A DNA stretch of 64,000 nucleotides, from assembly GCF_009377235.1 (NCBI RefSeq), contig NZ_VMNX01000009.1:27956-91955 (forward strand), in the 5' to 3' direction. Both the position numbers and the translations under genes were made by a program. This document shows positions 42,216 through 52,329 of this stretch, piece by piece; position 1 is the stretch's first letter; each line of letters opens with the position of its first letter. The notes under the pieces were generated by a model that worked only from the letters and a program-made list of their open reading frames with translations, did not search any database and was not told the DNA's origin. The DNA is from Streptomyces acidicola. Lineage in GTDB: Bacteria > Actinomycetota > Actinomycetes > Streptomycetales > Streptomycetaceae.

Positions 42216-44242
42216 CCGGATGTCCTCGGGGTGGTGCGGTGCCACTGGCGCTTGACCACTGTCTCTCCGTTCGACCGTGCTTCGATGCGGCTGTCCATGA
42301 TGAAGTCCGTGCGCGTCGCCCGCAGTTCCGTCCGGGTAACGATCTCGGCGTGCCATGCGTCCCCGCCCTCGTCCCCACTCTCCTTCTCGCGGTGCAACCG
42401 GATCGTCCACGTGGAGACGGCCGAGGCGGAGAGCGGGTCGTCGGAGCGGATCGTGTACGTCTCCAGCGCGCTCTCCTCGTAGCGCAGCCCGTCCGGGTAG
42501 GTGCGCGATCCCCCGTAGTTGGGGTCGACCTCCAGCCGCCACTCCCCCGTGGCCACGTCGTGTGTCACGAGCCGCTCGGGGCGCGGGTCTGTGGGCCGGT
42601 CGTACGTCACCGGCAGCGGCAGCGCCTGCTCGGGCTCCTCGAAGTGGATCGGCTGCTCGTCGACGCTCTCCCGTACGGGCAGGAGTACGGCGCTGCCGGC
42701 GGGGACCACGCTGAGCGTGCCGCGTTCGCCGTGCGGCCACACCCAGGGCCAGTACGTGTCGGACACGGCGACCCGGATGCGGTGGCCCGGCGGGAAGGCG
42801 TACCCGATGCCGCTCAGCTCGAACTCGACCGTCTCGTACGTACCCGGCTGCCATTCCACGGCCCGGTCGCGGCCGCGCCGCGAGAGCAGGTTGAGGACGC
42901 CGCGGGTGACGAGGGTGGAGGAGCCGTCGGGGGCGACGTCGCAGAGACGGGCGATGACGTGAGCGCGCGGGGTGGTGCTGTCGAGGCGGAGCCTCAGGCG
43001 CGGGCGGCCGAGGATCTCCACCCGGTCGGTGAGGGGCTCCGTGTCGAAGCAGACCGACCGGCCGTCCTCCTCGCGCTGGTCGGGCGGCAGGTCGCTCGCG
43101 TTGCCGAAGGGGAAGAAGCGTCCGGCGTCGAGGCCGGTGTGCTGGGGGGACCGTACGAGAACGGGGCTGCGGTCCGGGCCCAGAGTGCGTTCGTCCCAGG
43201 TGACCGTCGGGGACGGCCAGTGGCGTTCGGCCACCCAGCGGCCGGGCAGGACGTCGTACGTCGTGGCGGGCGGGACCGGGTCGGTGACCCAGGCGCGCAG
43301 CAGGGGCTCGTCCATGACCCCGGTGTCCTGGTCCTTCAGGTGCTGGTCCCACCAGCGGAGGGTCTCCTGGAGGAAGCCGATCGCGGGGCCGGGCGGCAGA
43401 CCGCGGTCCGGGTACTGGTGCGACCACGGGCCGATCAGGCCGCGTACACGGTCGCCCGGCAGGTGTTCCACCAGCCGGAGCACGGTGTCGCGGTACGGGT
43501 CGTTCCAGCCGCCCACCGCGAGGACGGCCGCGTCGATGGCGCCGTAGTCCTCGCAGACGCTGCCGTGCCGCCAGTAGGCGTCGCGCTGCTGGTGGTCCAG
43601 CCAGGTGTGCAGGAAGGGTTCGAGGGCGTCGAGGCGCTGCCGCCACATCGGCAGCCAGCGGTCGGCGCCGACGTTCGCCGGGTCCGGTGGCCGGGAGGCG
43701 AAGGCGAGCATGGTGCCCGCCCAGGCGAGCATGTCGATGCCGAGGACGGCGCCTCCGGTGTAGTGGACGTCGTTGTCGTAGCGGTCGTCGGTGGAGCAGA
43801 CGGTGACGATCGCCTTCAGGGGTTCGGGGGCGAGGGCGGCGATCTGGAGGGAGTTGAAGCCGCCCCAGGAGATGCCGAACATGCCGACTTTGCCGGTGCA
43901 CCAGGGCTGCGTGGCAAGCCAGTTGACGACGTCGACGCCGTCCGCGAGCTCCTGCGCGTCGTACTCGTCGCCGGGGGTTCCCTCGCTGTCGCCGTGGCCG
44001 CGGATGTCGACGCGTACGGAGGCGTAGCCGTGTCCGGCGTACCAGGGGTGGCGCTGGGCGTCGCGGGGCGCGGTCCAGTCGCTCTTGCGGTACGGCAGGT
44101 ATTCGAGGAGGGCGGGCACGGGCTCGGCTTCGGCGTCGGCGGGCCGCCAGATGCGGGCGTGCAGACGGGTCGCGCCGTCACGGGTGGGGATCCAGACGTC
44201 CTCACGGACAACGGGCCGGTCGAACCGCTCGCGGTACTTCAC
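42212..44242 (-). CDS. CocE/NonD-family hydrolase (X-Pro dipeptidyl-peptidase S15-like)
   Basis: 676 residues from GTG 44242, overlapping the ABC ATPase stop as GTGA. The alpha/beta-hydrolase core has WIPTRDGATRLHARIWRPAD, SVRVDIRGHGDSEGTPG, the nucleophile elbow MFGISWGGFNSLQIAAL, VGGWNDPYRD (Asp) and GPWSHQYPDRG (His). A C-terminal jelly-roll (about 400-560) includes FPPGHRIRVAVSDTYWP. It hydrolyses acyl esters or X-Pro peptides. There is no signal peptide, so it should act in the cytoplasm on the imported substrate. Confidence 0.9.
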   Translation of the reverse strand: MKYRERFDRPVVREDVWIPTRDGATRLHARIWRPADAEAEPVPALLEYLPYRKSDWTAPRDAQRHPWYAGHGYASVRVDIRGHGDSEGTPGDEYDAQELADGVDVVNWLATQPWCTGKVGMFGISWGGFNSLQIAALAPEPLKAIVTVCSTDDRYDNDVHYTGGAVLGIDMLAWAGTMLAFASRPPDPANVGADRWLPMWRQRLDALEPFLHTWLDHQQRDAYWRHGSVCEDYGAIDAAVLAVGGWNDPYRDTVLRLVEHLPGDRVRGLIGPWSHQYPDRGLPPGPAIGFLQETLRWWDQHLKDQDTGVMDEPLLRAWVTDPVPPATTYDVLPGRWVAERHWPSPTVTWDERTLGPDRSPVLVRSPQHTGLDAGRFFPFGNASDLPPDQREEDGRSVCFDTEPLTDRVEILGRPRLRLRLDSTTPRAHVIARLCDVAPDGSSTLVTRGVLNLLSRRGRDRAVEWQPGTYETVEFELSGIGYAFPPGHRIRVAVSDTYWPWVWPHGERGTLSVVPAGSAVLLPVRESVDEQPIHFEEPEQALPLPVTYDRPTDPRPERLVTHDVATGEWRLEVDPNYGGSRTYPDGLRYEESALETYTIRSDDPLSASAVSTWTIRLHREKESGDEGGDAWHAEIVTRTELRATRTDFIMDSRIEARSNGETVVKRQWHRTTPRTSG

Positions 44243-45957
44243 GGGTTTCCTTCCAGGAGGGCGGGACGCCAGCGGCGGACCCGGTGGCCATTGCCGTGGT
44301 TGGTCCACAGGTCGTCGGGTTCGGCGGCGTCGGCCCAGCCGGTGACGTCGTCGCCGGGGGGCAGGGCATCGGGGTCGGGTTCGAGGGCGGCCGCCATCAG
44401 CTGCCGGGTGTAGGGGTGTCCGGGCGAGGCGAACACCGCCTCCGTCGGGCCCTCCTCGACGACCACGCCGTGCCGCAGCACGGCCACACGGTCCGCGATG
44501 CCCCGGACGACGGCCAGGTCATGGCTGATGAACAGGCAGGCCAGATCGCGTTCGCGCCGCAGGTCGTCGAGGAGGCGGAGCACCTCGGCCTGCACGGAGA
44601 CGTCGAGGGCGGTGGTGATCTCGTCGGCGATCAGCACGTCCGGTTCGCCCGCCAGTGCCCGGGCGATGCCGATGCGCTGGCGCTGGCCGCCGGAGAGCTG
44701 GGCGGGCAGCCGGTCGGCGAGAGCCGGGTCCAGGCGTACGTCGGAGATGAGCTTCCGGGCCCGCCCGGCGGCCTCGGCCGGACTCGTGACCGTACCGAAG
44801 AGCTGCAGAGGGCGGCGCACCGCGTCGCCCACGGAGCGGCGCGGGTTCAGGGAGGTGTCGGCGTTCTGGAAGACGAGCTGGACCCTGCACCGCAGCGACA
44901 GGGGCCGCCGTTCGGCGGGGCGTGCCAGGTCGCCCGACTCGTGGATCAGGGTGCCGCCGGAGGGGGTGCGCAGGCCCGCGAGCGTCCAGGCGAGCGTGGA
45001 CTTCCCGCTGCCCGACTCGCCGACGAGCGCGAGGACCTCGCCTCTGCGGACGTCGAAGGAGACACCGTGCACCGCGCGCGAGGAGCCGTAGTCGACGGTC
45101 ACGTCGCGGGCGGACACGGCCACCGGGGCGTTGGCCGGCACCTGTGCCCTGGGGCGGACCTCCCGCTCCCCCGCCTCGCCGACGAGCGCGAGCCCGGCGT
45201 CGTCGAGACGCGGGACGCTCGCCAGCAGCTTTCTGGTGTACGGGTCCTGGGGCGTCGCGAAGAGTGTGCGCGTGGGCGCCGACTCCACGATCCGGCCGGA
45301 GCGCAGCACGGTGACCTCGTCGGCCAGGTGCGCGACGACGCCGAGGTCGTGGCTCACCAGGACGGCGGCGAGGCCGAGTTCGTCACGCAGGCCGGAGATC
45401 AGGTCGAGGACGCCGCGCTGGGTGACGACATCGAGGCCGGTCGTCGGCTCGTCGAGGACGAGGACGTCGGGGCGGGCGGCGATGGCCATGGCGATGGCGA
45501 CGCGCTGCTGCTGGCCGCCGGAGAGCTCGTGCGGGTAGCGGCGGGCGAGTTCGGCGGGGCGCGGCAGCCGGACCTGTTCCAGCAGGTCCGTGACGGGGAT
45601 GTCGCCGCCCGCCTCCGCGATCTGCCGTCCGATCCGCATGGACGGTGTGAGCGCGTGCCCGGCGTTCTGCGCGACCATGGCGACCATCCCGCCGCGCAGT
45701 CGCCTCAGCTCCCGTGCGGGCAGGGCGAAGACGTCGCTGCCCTTGATGTGCACCGAGCCGCCGGTGATCCGGGAGCCGTGCCGCAGGTGCCCGAGCAGGG
45801 TGGCCGCCACGGTCGACTTGCCGCTGCCGGACTCGCCGACGAGGGCGAGTGTCCGGCCCTTGGCGACCTCCAGGGTCACCTCGTGCACGACCGGCACGTC
45901 CCGGCCGCCCGAACGGTAGGCCACGGACAGGGAGTTCACGGAAACGATCGGCGTCAT
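44239..45957 (-). CDS. Oligopeptide-type ABC ATPase, fused DppD-DppF-like
   Basis: 572 residues from ATG 45957, overlapping the permease stop by one base. It has two complete nucleotide-binding domains: Walker A ALVGESGSGKSTVAATLL and signature YPHELSGGQQQRVAIAMAIA with VLDEPTTGLDVV, then ALVGESGSGKSTLAWTLAGL and PAQLSGGQRQRIGIARALAG with IADEITTALDVS. It powers import through the two adjacent permeases. Confidence 0.95.
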   Translation of the reverse strand: MTPIVSVNSLSVAYRSGGRDVPVVHEVTLEVAKGRTLALVGESGSGKSTVAATLLGHLRHGSRITGGSVHIKGSDVFALPARELRRLRGGMVAMVAQNAGHALTPSMRIGRQIAEAGGDIPVTDLLEQVRLPRPAELARRYPHELSGGQQQRVAIAMAIAARPDVLVLDEPTTGLDVVTQRGVLDLISGLRDELGLAAVLVSHDLGVVAHLADEVTVLRSGRIVESAPTRTLFATPQDPYTRKLLASVPRLDDAGLALVGEAGEREVRPRAQVPANAPVAVSARDVTVDYGSSRAVHGVSFDVRRGEVLALVGESGSGKSTLAWTLAGLRTPSGGTLIHESGDLARPAERRPLSLRCRVQLVFQNADTSLNPRRSVGDAVRRPLQLFGTVTSPAEAAGRARKLISDVRLDPALADRLPAQLSGGQRQRIGIARALAGEPDVLIADEITTALDVSVQAEVLRLLDDLRRERDLACLFISHDLAVVRGIADRVAVLRHGVVVEEGPTEAVFASPGHPYTRQLMAAALEPDPDALPPGDDVTGWADAAEPDDLWTNHGNGHRVRRWRPALLEGNP

Positions 45958-46850
45958 CAGGAGCCCTCCCTGATCCGGTCCACGCCCCAGGCCTTGGACA
46001 GGCCGTCGGCGGCGAGGTTGAGCCCGACCACGAGCGTGGCCAGGGCGATGATCGGCGCGAGGCTCGCCATCGGGACGACGGTGATGGCGGTGCGGTTCTC
46101 GGCGACCATCAGTCCCCAGTCGGGGGTCGGCGGGTCGGCGCCGAAGCCGAGGAAGGACAGCGAGGAGATCAGCAGCACGACCCAGGAGGCCCGCATCGCG
46201 AACTCCACGCACACCACGTCGGTGATGTTCGGCAGGATCTCCCTGCGCAGGATCGCCCAGGTGCCCTCGCCGCGCGCCCGCGCCGCCGTGACGTAGTCCT
46301 GCGGTACGACGGCCAGAGCGGCACCCCGTACGACCCGTACGACCTGGGGCACGTACACCACGGCGATCGCGAGGACGATGACCGAAGGGCCCGTACCCAG
46401 TGCGGTCACGACGACGAGCAGGGTCAGGATCGCCGGCACGGACAGCACCGCGTCCAGGATCCGGCCCAGTACGTCGTCGAACCGGCCTCCGCGCAGGGCG
46501 GCCGCGCATCCGATGACGGTGCCGAGCGCGACGGTCAGCAGGGTCGCGGTGACGGAGACGCCGAGCGCGTACCGGCCGCCGTACAGCACACGGGCGAGAA
46601 CGTCACGGCCGTACTGGTCGGTGCCCGCCCAGTGCTGCCGGCTCGGCCCGAGGAGGGCCTCGTCGGCGCTGTTGGCTATGGGGTCGTACGTAGTGAGGAG
46701 CGGTGCGAGGAGCGCGATCAGCACATGGACGGCGACGACGGACAGTCCGATGACGGCGGCGCGCGAGGAGCGGAGGGTGCGCCAGACGCGCACGGCGCGC
46801 GCGGGAGCCGCGGCGGGGGCTGCCACCGGTGCGGTGTCGAGCGTGGTCAT
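45957..46850 (-). CDS. Peptide-type ABC permease, DppC-like
   Basis: 297 residues. An Ala-rich N-terminus precedes the OppC-type helix and HWAGTDQYGRDVLARVLYGGR. The EAA loop (VPQDYVTAARARGEGTWAIL) contacts the ATPase, and LSFLGFGADPPTPDWGLMVA is a family hallmark. It overlaps both neighbours. Confidence 0.95.
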   Translation of the reverse strand: MTTLDTAPVAAPAAAPARAVRVWRTLRSSRAAVIGLSVVAVHVLIALLAPLLTTYDPIANSADEALLGPSRQHWAGTDQYGRDVLARVLYGGRYALGVSVTATLLTVALGTVIGCAAALRGGRFDDVLGRILDAVLSVPAILTLLVVVTALGTGPSVIVLAIAVVYVPQVVRVVRGAALAVVPQDYVTAARARGEGTWAILRREILPNITDVVCVEFAMRASWVVLLISSLSFLGFGADPPTPDWGLMVAENRTAITVVPMASLAPIIALATLVVGLNLAADGLSKAWGVDRIREGS

Positions 46851-47803
46851 CGAGTCCTCCCGCGCGTACGGAGCTTGGGGTTGAGGGCCATGGCGCCGAG
46901 GTCGGCGGCGAGGTTGCAGGTGACGTAGACGACGGCGCTGACGAGCGCGACGGCCTGGATGACGGGCAGGTCGCGGTTCTGCACCGAGGAGAGCAGCAGC
47001 TTGCCTACGCCCGGGTAGTTGAAGACGTTCTCGACGACGGCGACGCCTCCCACGAGCCAGGCCACGTTGAGCGCGATGACGTGCAGGGTGGGCAGGAGGG
47101 CGCTCGGCAGGGCGTGCCGGGTGACGACTCGCCAGGTCGACAGGCCCTTGAGGCGGGCCGTGGTGACGTAGTCGCTCGCCATCACGTCGATGACGGAGGT
47201 GCGGGCCATACGGACGATGTAGGCGGCCATGACGATGGCGAGGGACAGTGCGGGCAGCCAGACGGCGGGCAGGAGCTGACCGACGCTCGCCTCCGGGCCG
47301 TACAGGACGACCGCGGGGAACCAGGGCAGAGCGACCGAGAAGCAGAGCACCAGCACGGTGGCGACGACGAACTCGGGGACGCTCATGCCGACGAGACTGG
47401 CCGTGGAGATCAGATGGTCCGGCCAGCGGTCGCGGTACAGGCCGGCGAGGACGCCGAGGACGATCGAGCCGGTGACGGCGAACAGGACGGTGACGAGGGC
47501 GATCAGCGCGGAGTTGCCGAGGTAGGAGGCCACCTCGCCGCCGACCGCCTTGCCGGAGACGAGCGAGGTGCCGAAGTCCCCGTGGAGGGCACCGCCCGCC
47601 CAGTCGATGTACCGCTCCCAGGCGGGCCGGTCGAGACCGAGCTGCCCGCGCAGGGCGGCGACGGCGTCCGGGGTGGCGTCCTTGCCGAGGACCTGGGTGG
47701 CGACGTCGCCGGGCAGGGCCTGGACGGCGAGGAAGACCAGGACGGAGGCGAGGAGGAGGGTGCCCAGCGCGGCGGCGATCCGTCGGGCGACGAAGGACAG
47801 CAT
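46847..47803 (-). CDS. Peptide-type ABC permease, DppB-like
   Basis: 318 residues from ATG 47803. The N-terminal FVARRIAAALGTLLLASVLV and LPGDVATQVLGKDATPD are DppB-like. The EAA loop is MASDYVTTARLKGLSTWRVV, followed by NVAWLVGGVAVVENVFNYPG. It starts three bases after the binding-protein stop and overlaps DppC by four bases. Confidence 0.95.
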   Translation of the reverse strand: MLSFVARRIAAALGTLLLASVLVFLAVQALPGDVATQVLGKDATPDAVAALRGQLGLDRPAWERYIDWAGGALHGDFGTSLVSGKAVGGEVASYLGNSALIALVTVLFAVTGSIVLGVLAGLYRDRWPDHLISTASLVGMSVPEFVVATVLVLCFSVALPWFPAVVLYGPEASVGQLLPAVWLPALSLAIVMAAYIVRMARTSVIDVMASDYVTTARLKGLSTWRVVTRHALPSALLPTLHVIALNVAWLVGGVAVVENVFNYPGVGKLLLSSVQNRDLPVIQAVALVSAVVYVTCNLAADLGAMALNPKLRTRGRTR

Positions 47804-47805
47804 GC

Positions 47806-49389
47806 TCAGGCTCCCTTCAGGCCGATGCCGAGGTAGTCGAACTCGAAGCCGTGCTCGGCGTATCCGCGCACCTTCCGGGAGACCCCGACGAGCCGGTCGG
47901 CGAACATCGGGGTGATCGCCCCGCCCTTGTCGACGACGAAGGTCTGTGCCTCCCCGTACAGTTCGCGCCGCCGTGTGTCGTCGGTCTCGCGCCGGGCGCG
48001 GTCGAGCAGGGCGTCGAAGTCCTTGTCGGACCAGGCGGTCTCGTTGTACGAGGAGCCGCCGCGGAAGACCTGGGTGAAGAGCTGGTCCACGGGTCTGCCG
48101 GTGTACCAGTAGGTGGCCATCAGCGGTTTCTTCATCCAGATCTGTGTGTAGTACGAGTCCGCGGCGGCCGTCCTGACCCGGACACGGATGCCGGCGCGCC
48201 GGGCCGAGTCCTGGTAGGCGAGCGCCATCGGGGTGAACACCGGGTCGTACGAGGACGTGTAGAGGTCGACGGCGAGCCCTTCGTGTCCGGCCTTCTTCAG
48301 CAGATGACGCGCCTTCTCCGGGTCGTGCTCCGGGTGCGCGGAGATGTGGGCGGGGTCGCTCGGCGGCACGGGGTTGTCCCAGCCGGCGGTACCCGCACCC
48401 TGCAGGGCGACCTTCACCACGTGCTCGGGGTCGTAGGCGAGCTTCATCGCCTGCCGGACGCGGACGTCGGTGAACGGCTTCTCGGTGGTGAGCATCGGCA
48501 GCACGTACCACTGGGCGTTCTCGACGCGGGCGATGGTGGCGCGGTCGGAGGCGGCGATCACACGGGCGGTGGCGAAGTCGAGGTTGGTCTGCGACAGCAG
48601 GTCGACCTGCCCGGCGAGCAGGGCGTTCGAGCGGGCCGACATATCGGCGACCGTGAAGAAGGTGATGGCGTCGAGGACGGGGCGGCCCTGCCAGTGATCC
48701 TTGTACGCGGTGACGCGACCGGGTCCTGCGGGAGCGAAGGACTCCAGCTTGAAGGGACCTGTACCGATGCCGGTCCGTCCGATCGAGCGGGCGCTGCCGT
48801 CGGGTACGACGTAGCAGTTGTAGTGCGTGAGGAGGCTCGGGAACTCGGCGTTGGGGGTCTTCAGCGGGACGACGAGGGTGTGGTCGTCGGGGGTGCGCAG
48901 TCGGGCCGGGTCGACGAGCGGGGCGAGGACGGCGGCCTGCGGGGAGGCGGTCCTCTTGTCGAGGATATGGCGCAGGGTGTAGGCGGCGTCGGCCGCGGTG
49001 AACGCCCGCCCGTCGTGGAAGGTGACGCCCTTACGGAGGCGGAAGGTCCAGGTGCGGGCCTGGTCGTCGGGTTCCCAGGACTCCGCGAGGTCGGGGGCGA
49101 GGGCGCCGTCCCGGCCGATGCGAACGAGCCGGTTGTACAGGGCCCCCAGGTACTCGTACGCGGACAGCGCGCCGGCCGGATCGAGCGTCTCGGCGTCGGA
49201 TGCGGGCGGCCGGGCGATACGGAGGGTGCCGCCCCGGTCGGGAGTGCCCTGCCGTGCGGCGACGGGCAGTACGGGTGCGGACGCGGCGCCCGTACAGCCG
49301 GTGAGCAGCCAGGACGCGCCGAGCGACGCCGCGCCGGCGGCGCCCGCGGCGAGGACCGACCGCCGTCCCGGGTGGTGGATGTCGGGCAT
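47806..49389 (-). CDS. SBP_bac_5 extracellular binding lipoprotein of the peptide ABC system
   Basis: 527 residues from ATG 49389. The signal has a twin-arginine pair (GRRSVLAAG, residues 9-10) and a lipobox LLTGC with Cys32, so export may use Tat. The family-5 binding fold is shown by GGTLRIARPPASDAETLDP, TWTFRLRKGVTFHDGRAFTA and IGTGPFKLESF. It should capture a peptide or peptide-like ligand for the downstream permeases. It is the first gene of a six-gene operon. Confidence 0.95.
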   Translation of the reverse strand: MPDIHHPGRRSVLAAGAAGAASLGASWLLTGCTGAASAPVLPVAARQGTPDRGGTLRIARPPASDAETLDPAGALSAYEYLGALYNRLVRIGRDGALAPDLAESWEPDDQARTWTFRLRKGVTFHDGRAFTAADAAYTLRHILDKRTASPQAAVLAPLVDPARLRTPDDHTLVVPLKTPNAEFPSLLTHYNCYVVPDGSARSIGRTGIGTGPFKLESFAPAGPGRVTAYKDHWQGRPVLDAITFFTVADMSARSNALLAGQVDLLSQTNLDFATARVIAASDRATIARVENAQWYVLPMLTTEKPFTDVRVRQAMKLAYDPEHVVKVALQGAGTAGWDNPVPPSDPAHISAHPEHDPEKARHLLKKAGHEGLAVDLYTSSYDPVFTPMALAYQDSARRAGIRVRVRTAAADSYYTQIWMKKPLMATYWYTGRPVDQLFTQVFRGGSSYNETAWSDKDFDALLDRARRETDDTRRRELYGEAQTFVVDKGGAITPMFADRLVGVSRKVRGYAEHGFEFDYLGIGLKGA

Positions 49390-49413
49390 GGTCCGACCGC
49401 CCCTTCCCGCTAT

Positions 49414-49429
49414 TCGTTCAACGGAACGA
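49414..49429. promoter_or_regulatory. Candidate TetR operator upstream of the peptide ABC operon
   Basis: TCGTTC (49414-49419) and GAACGA (49424-49429) form a dyad with a 4-base centre, 25 bases upstream of the binding-protein start. A partial copy, GAACGATAACG, follows at about 49445. Confidence 0.5.
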
Positions 49430-49584
49430 TTGAGTGAGGTTGGTGAACGATAACGACGGGACGGTTTCACGCCAACCCCTGGTGCCGGGAAATTAACGGC
49501 GGGAAACGCAGCCGTTACGGGGCACACGATGCGGCTGCGCCGCCGGCTCCCGTCACAGCGGCTCCTGCCGACCTCACTCAATCG
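49427..49584. repeat. 14-bp perfect inverted repeats flanking 130 bp
   Basis: CGATTGAGTGAGGT (49427-49440) recurs inverted as ACCTCACTCAATCG (49571-49584). The interior has no ORF. The flanks show no obvious target duplication. It may be two distant half-sites or a small element. The rest of 49390-49682 holds nothing else I can identify. Confidence 0.7.
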
Positions 49585-49682
49585 CCGGCGGATGTGACGT
49601 GCGCCACGGGGCACGAAACGCGACGGTCGCCCTGCCGCACGGTGTCCGTGCAACAGGGCGACCGACCGCCCCCGCGGTGCCG

Positions 49683-50165
49683 CTACTCGCCCGCGTACGC
49701 CTTCTCCAGGACGGGAAGGTCGAGCTTGCCCATCGAGAGCATGGCCTTGGCCGCGCGGCCCGCCTTCTCCGGGTCCGGGTCCGCGATCATGTCGGCGAGC
49801 TTGCTCGGGACGACCTGCCAGGACACGCCGTACCTGTCCTTGAGCCAGCCGCATTGGCTGCCTTCGCCGCCGCCTTCCGTGAGCTTGCTCCAGTAGTGGT
49901 CGATCTCGGCCTGGTCCTCGCAGAGGATCTGGAAGGAGATCGCCTCGTTGAACTTGAACTGCGGACCGCCGTTCACGGCGACGAACTGCTGGCCGTTCGC
50001 CACGAACTCCACGGTCACCACGGTCCCGGCCGGGCCGGGTCCGGCCTCGGTGTAGCGGGCGATCCGGCCGATGCTGGAGTTCTTGAAGACCGAGACGTAG
50101 TAGTGCGCGGCCTCCTCGGCCTGGCCGTCGAACCACAGACAGGTGGTGAATCCGTTCGCGGGCAT
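49683..50165 (-). CDS. PhnB-like VOC-superfamily protein (3-dmu-9_3-mt)
   Basis: 160 residues. [20 protein letters not shown] and [20 protein letters not shown] are typical, with [20 protein letters not shown] then [10 protein letters not shown]. This family includes PhnB and misnamed demethylubiquinone methyltransferases; the catalytic role is unknown. Length is normal. Confidence 0.92.
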   Translation of the reverse strand: MPANGFTTCLWFDGQAEEAAHYYVSVFKNSSIGRIARYTEAGPGPAGTVVTVEFVANGQQFVAVNGGPQFKFNEAISFQILCEDQAEIDHYWSKLTEGGGEGSQCGWLKDRYGVSWQVVPSKLADMIADPDPEKAGRAAKAMLSMGKLDLPVLEKAYAGE

Positions 50166-50277
50166 GGATGCCTCCTCGGGCGCGAGAGTGTCGTCACCCG
50201 TATCGACCGATCCTCGTCCGCGAACTCATCGGTGGCGCGGGCAGGAATTTCCAGAGGGTCGCTTAGCATCGCCCGAC

Positions 50278-51543
50278 ATGGCCCCTTCAAGCACAGACGG
50301 CACTGAGACCACTGACACCGGCGACGGTACGGGCGGCGGGGACGGCGCCGGCGTCATCCGTCCGTTCCGCATCGACATCCCCCAGACCGACCTCGACGAT
50401 CTGCACGCCCGGCTCGACCTCACGCGCTGGCCGGACGAGTTGCCCGGCGTGGGCTGGTCGTACGGCGTTCCCCGGGACTATCTGCGGGAGCTCGTACGGT
50501 ACTGGCGGCACGACTACGACTGGCGGGCCGCCGAGGCGCGGCTGAACGAGTGGCCGCAGTTCACCACGGAGATCGACGGCGCGACCGTGCACTTCGCCCA
50601 CGTCCGGTCACCGGAGCCGGACGCCACCCCACTGGTGATCACCCACGGCTGGCCGGGCTCGATCGTCGAGTTCACGGACGTGACCGGGCCGTTGACCGAC
50701 CCGCGGGCGCACGGCGGTGATCCCTCCGACGCCTTCCACCTGGTGATCCCCAGCATCCCGGGGTTCGGTCTGTCCGGGCCGACACGGGAGTCCGGCTGGG
50801 AGTTCCGGCGCGTCGCGGCCGCGTGGGCCGAGCTGATGGAGCGGCTCGGCTACCGGCGGTACGGAGCACAGGGCGGGGACTGGGGCGCGGCGATCTCCCG
50901 GGAGCTGGGCCGGATCCGCCCGGACCACGTGATCGGCGTCCACCTCAACCTGCTTCCGGACTCCGCCGCCACGGCCCCGCCGGGCGAGGAGGAGCTGGCC
51001 TCGCTGAGCCCTCAGGAGCGCGAGCGCACGCTGGCCTCGTGGGAGCGTACGCAGGAGTGGGTGCGCGAGAGGCAGGGGTACGGCGTCCTGCAGTCCACCC
51101 GGCCACAGACCCTGGCGTACGCGCTCGCCGACTCACCGGTCGGCCAACTCGCCTGGATCACCGAGAAGTTCAAGGAGTGGACGGACTCGCGGGACCGCCC
51201 CGAGGACGCCGTGAACGGCGACCTGCTGCTCACCAACGTGATGCTGTACTGGCTGACCGGCACCGCGGGCTCCTCGGCACGTATCTACTACGAGCGGGCC
51301 CACACCGACGGCTGGGGCTCCCCACCGGACCCCTCCACCACGCCGACAGCGCTGGCTGTCTTCCCGCGGGAGAACTTCGTACCGCTGCGGCACATCGCCG
51401 ACCGTACGAACACCATCGTGCGGTGGACGGAGTTCGACCGGGGCGGGCACTTCGCGGCGCTGGAGGTGCCGGACCTGCTGGTGGGCGATGTGCGGGCGTT
51501 CTTCCGGCAACTGCGGGAGACGGCGCAGGGCATCACCCACTGA
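50278..51543 (+). CDS. Epoxide hydrolase (EHN plus alpha/beta hydrolase)
   Basis: 421 residues from ATG 50278; an in-frame ATG at 50143 is unlikely. The N-terminal EHN domain ([20 protein letters not shown]) precedes oxyanion motif HGWPGS, nucleophile Asp in [15 protein letters not shown], and catalytic His in [11 protein letters not shown]. It opens epoxides to diols. A decayed relative lies at 7009-7350. Confidence 0.93.
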   Translation: MAPSSTDGTETTDTGDGTGGGDGAGVIRPFRIDIPQTDLDDLHARLDLTRWPDELPGVGWSYGVPRDYLRELVRYWRHDYDWRAAEARLNEWPQFTTEIDGATVHFAHVRSPEPDATPLVITHGWPGSIVEFTDVTGPLTDPRAHGGDPSDAFHLVIPSIPGFGLSGPTRESGWEFRRVAAAWAELMERLGYRRYGAQGGDWGAAISRELGRIRPDHVIGVHLNLLPDSAATAPPGEEELASLSPQERERTLASWERTQEWVRERQGYGVLQSTRPQTLAYALADSPVGQLAWITEKFKEWTDSRDRPEDAVNGDLLLTNVMLYWLTGTAGSSARIYYERAHTDGWGSPPDPSTTPTALAVFPRENFVPLRHIADRTNTIVRWTEFDRGGHFAALEVPDLLVGDVRAFFRQLRETAQGITH

Positions 51544-51574
51544 CGCCGTCCTCTGCTCGTATGCTCGTAGCGAA

Positions 51575-51589
51575 TCTGCCGCGGGCAGA
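51575..51589. promoter_or_regulatory. PopR-type activator box upstream of clpP3
   Basis: TCTGCC-GCG-GGCAGA is a perfect dyad with the half-sites and 3-base spacing of the PopR target I recall (TTCTGCC-N3-GGCAGAA). It lies 85 bases before the clpP3 start. Confidence 0.8.
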
Positions 51590-51673
51590 GAATTCCCATG
51601 TCAGAGGCCTTCCATGGCGAGAGTGGAGAGGGCGGGATCTCCGCCACACAACCCTTCACGACAGGGAGGACCG

Positions 51674-52327
51674 ATGACGTCACTGATCACCGGCTGGGAG
51701 CCGGCCCTCGCCCCACGGGCCGAGGAGGGGGACACACCGCCGTCGCGGTTCGACGACCACCTGGCCGCGCAACTGCTCGCGCAGCGGATCGTGGTCCTCG
51801 GCACGCAGGTCGACGAGGTCTCCGCCAACCGGGTCTGCTCCCAGCTGCTGATTCTGTCCGCGGAGGACCCGCGCACCGACATCAGCCTCTACATCAACAG
51901 CCCCGGGGGGTCCGTGACCGCGGGCCTCGCGATCTACGACACGATGCGGCTGATCCCGAACGACGTGGCCACGCTCGCGATGGGCTTCGCCGCGAGCATG
52001 GGCCAGTTCCTGCTCAGCGTGGGCGCGCGCGGCAAGCGGTTCGCGCTGCCGAACACGCGGATCATGATGCACCAGCCGTCCGGGGGTATCGGCGGCACCA
52101 CCGCCGACATCGAGATCCAGGCGGAGAACCTGGAGTTCGCCAAACGGACCATCGAGCGGATCACCGCGGAGCACACCGGCCAGACCCCGGAGACGATCTC
52201 CCGGGACGGCGACCGCGACCGGTGGTTCACGGCCGAGCAGGCGAAGGAGTACGGGATGGTCGACCAAGTGGTGGAGTCGCTCGCCGACATCCGGCCGGCC
52301 TCGTCGCGACGCAGGATGGGGCTGTAG
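51674..52327 (+). CDS. clpP3: ClpP3-type ATP-dependent protease proteolytic subunit
   Basis: 217 residues from ATG 51674, behind AGGGAGGA. The catalytic triad is complete: Ser108 in MGFAASMGQ, His133 in [10 protein letters not shown], and Asp178 in [11 protein letters not shown]. Self-compartmentalised serine peptidase subunits like this form tetradecamers fed by Clp ATPases. Pairing with a second clpP and convergent popR identifies the streptomycete clpP3-clpP4 system, which is induced when ClpP1P2 is impaired. Confidence 0.95.
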   Translation: MTSLITGWEPALAPRAEEGDTPPSRFDDHLAAQLLAQRIVVLGTQVDEVSANRVCSQLLILSAEDPRTDISLYINSPGGSVTAGLAIYDTMRLIPNDVATLAMGFAASMGQFLLSVGARGKRFALPNTRIMMHQPSGGIGGTTADIEIQAENLEFAKRTIERITAEHTGQTPETISRDGDRDRWFTAEQAKEYGMVDQVVESLADIRPASSRRRMGL

Positions 52328-52329
52328 AC

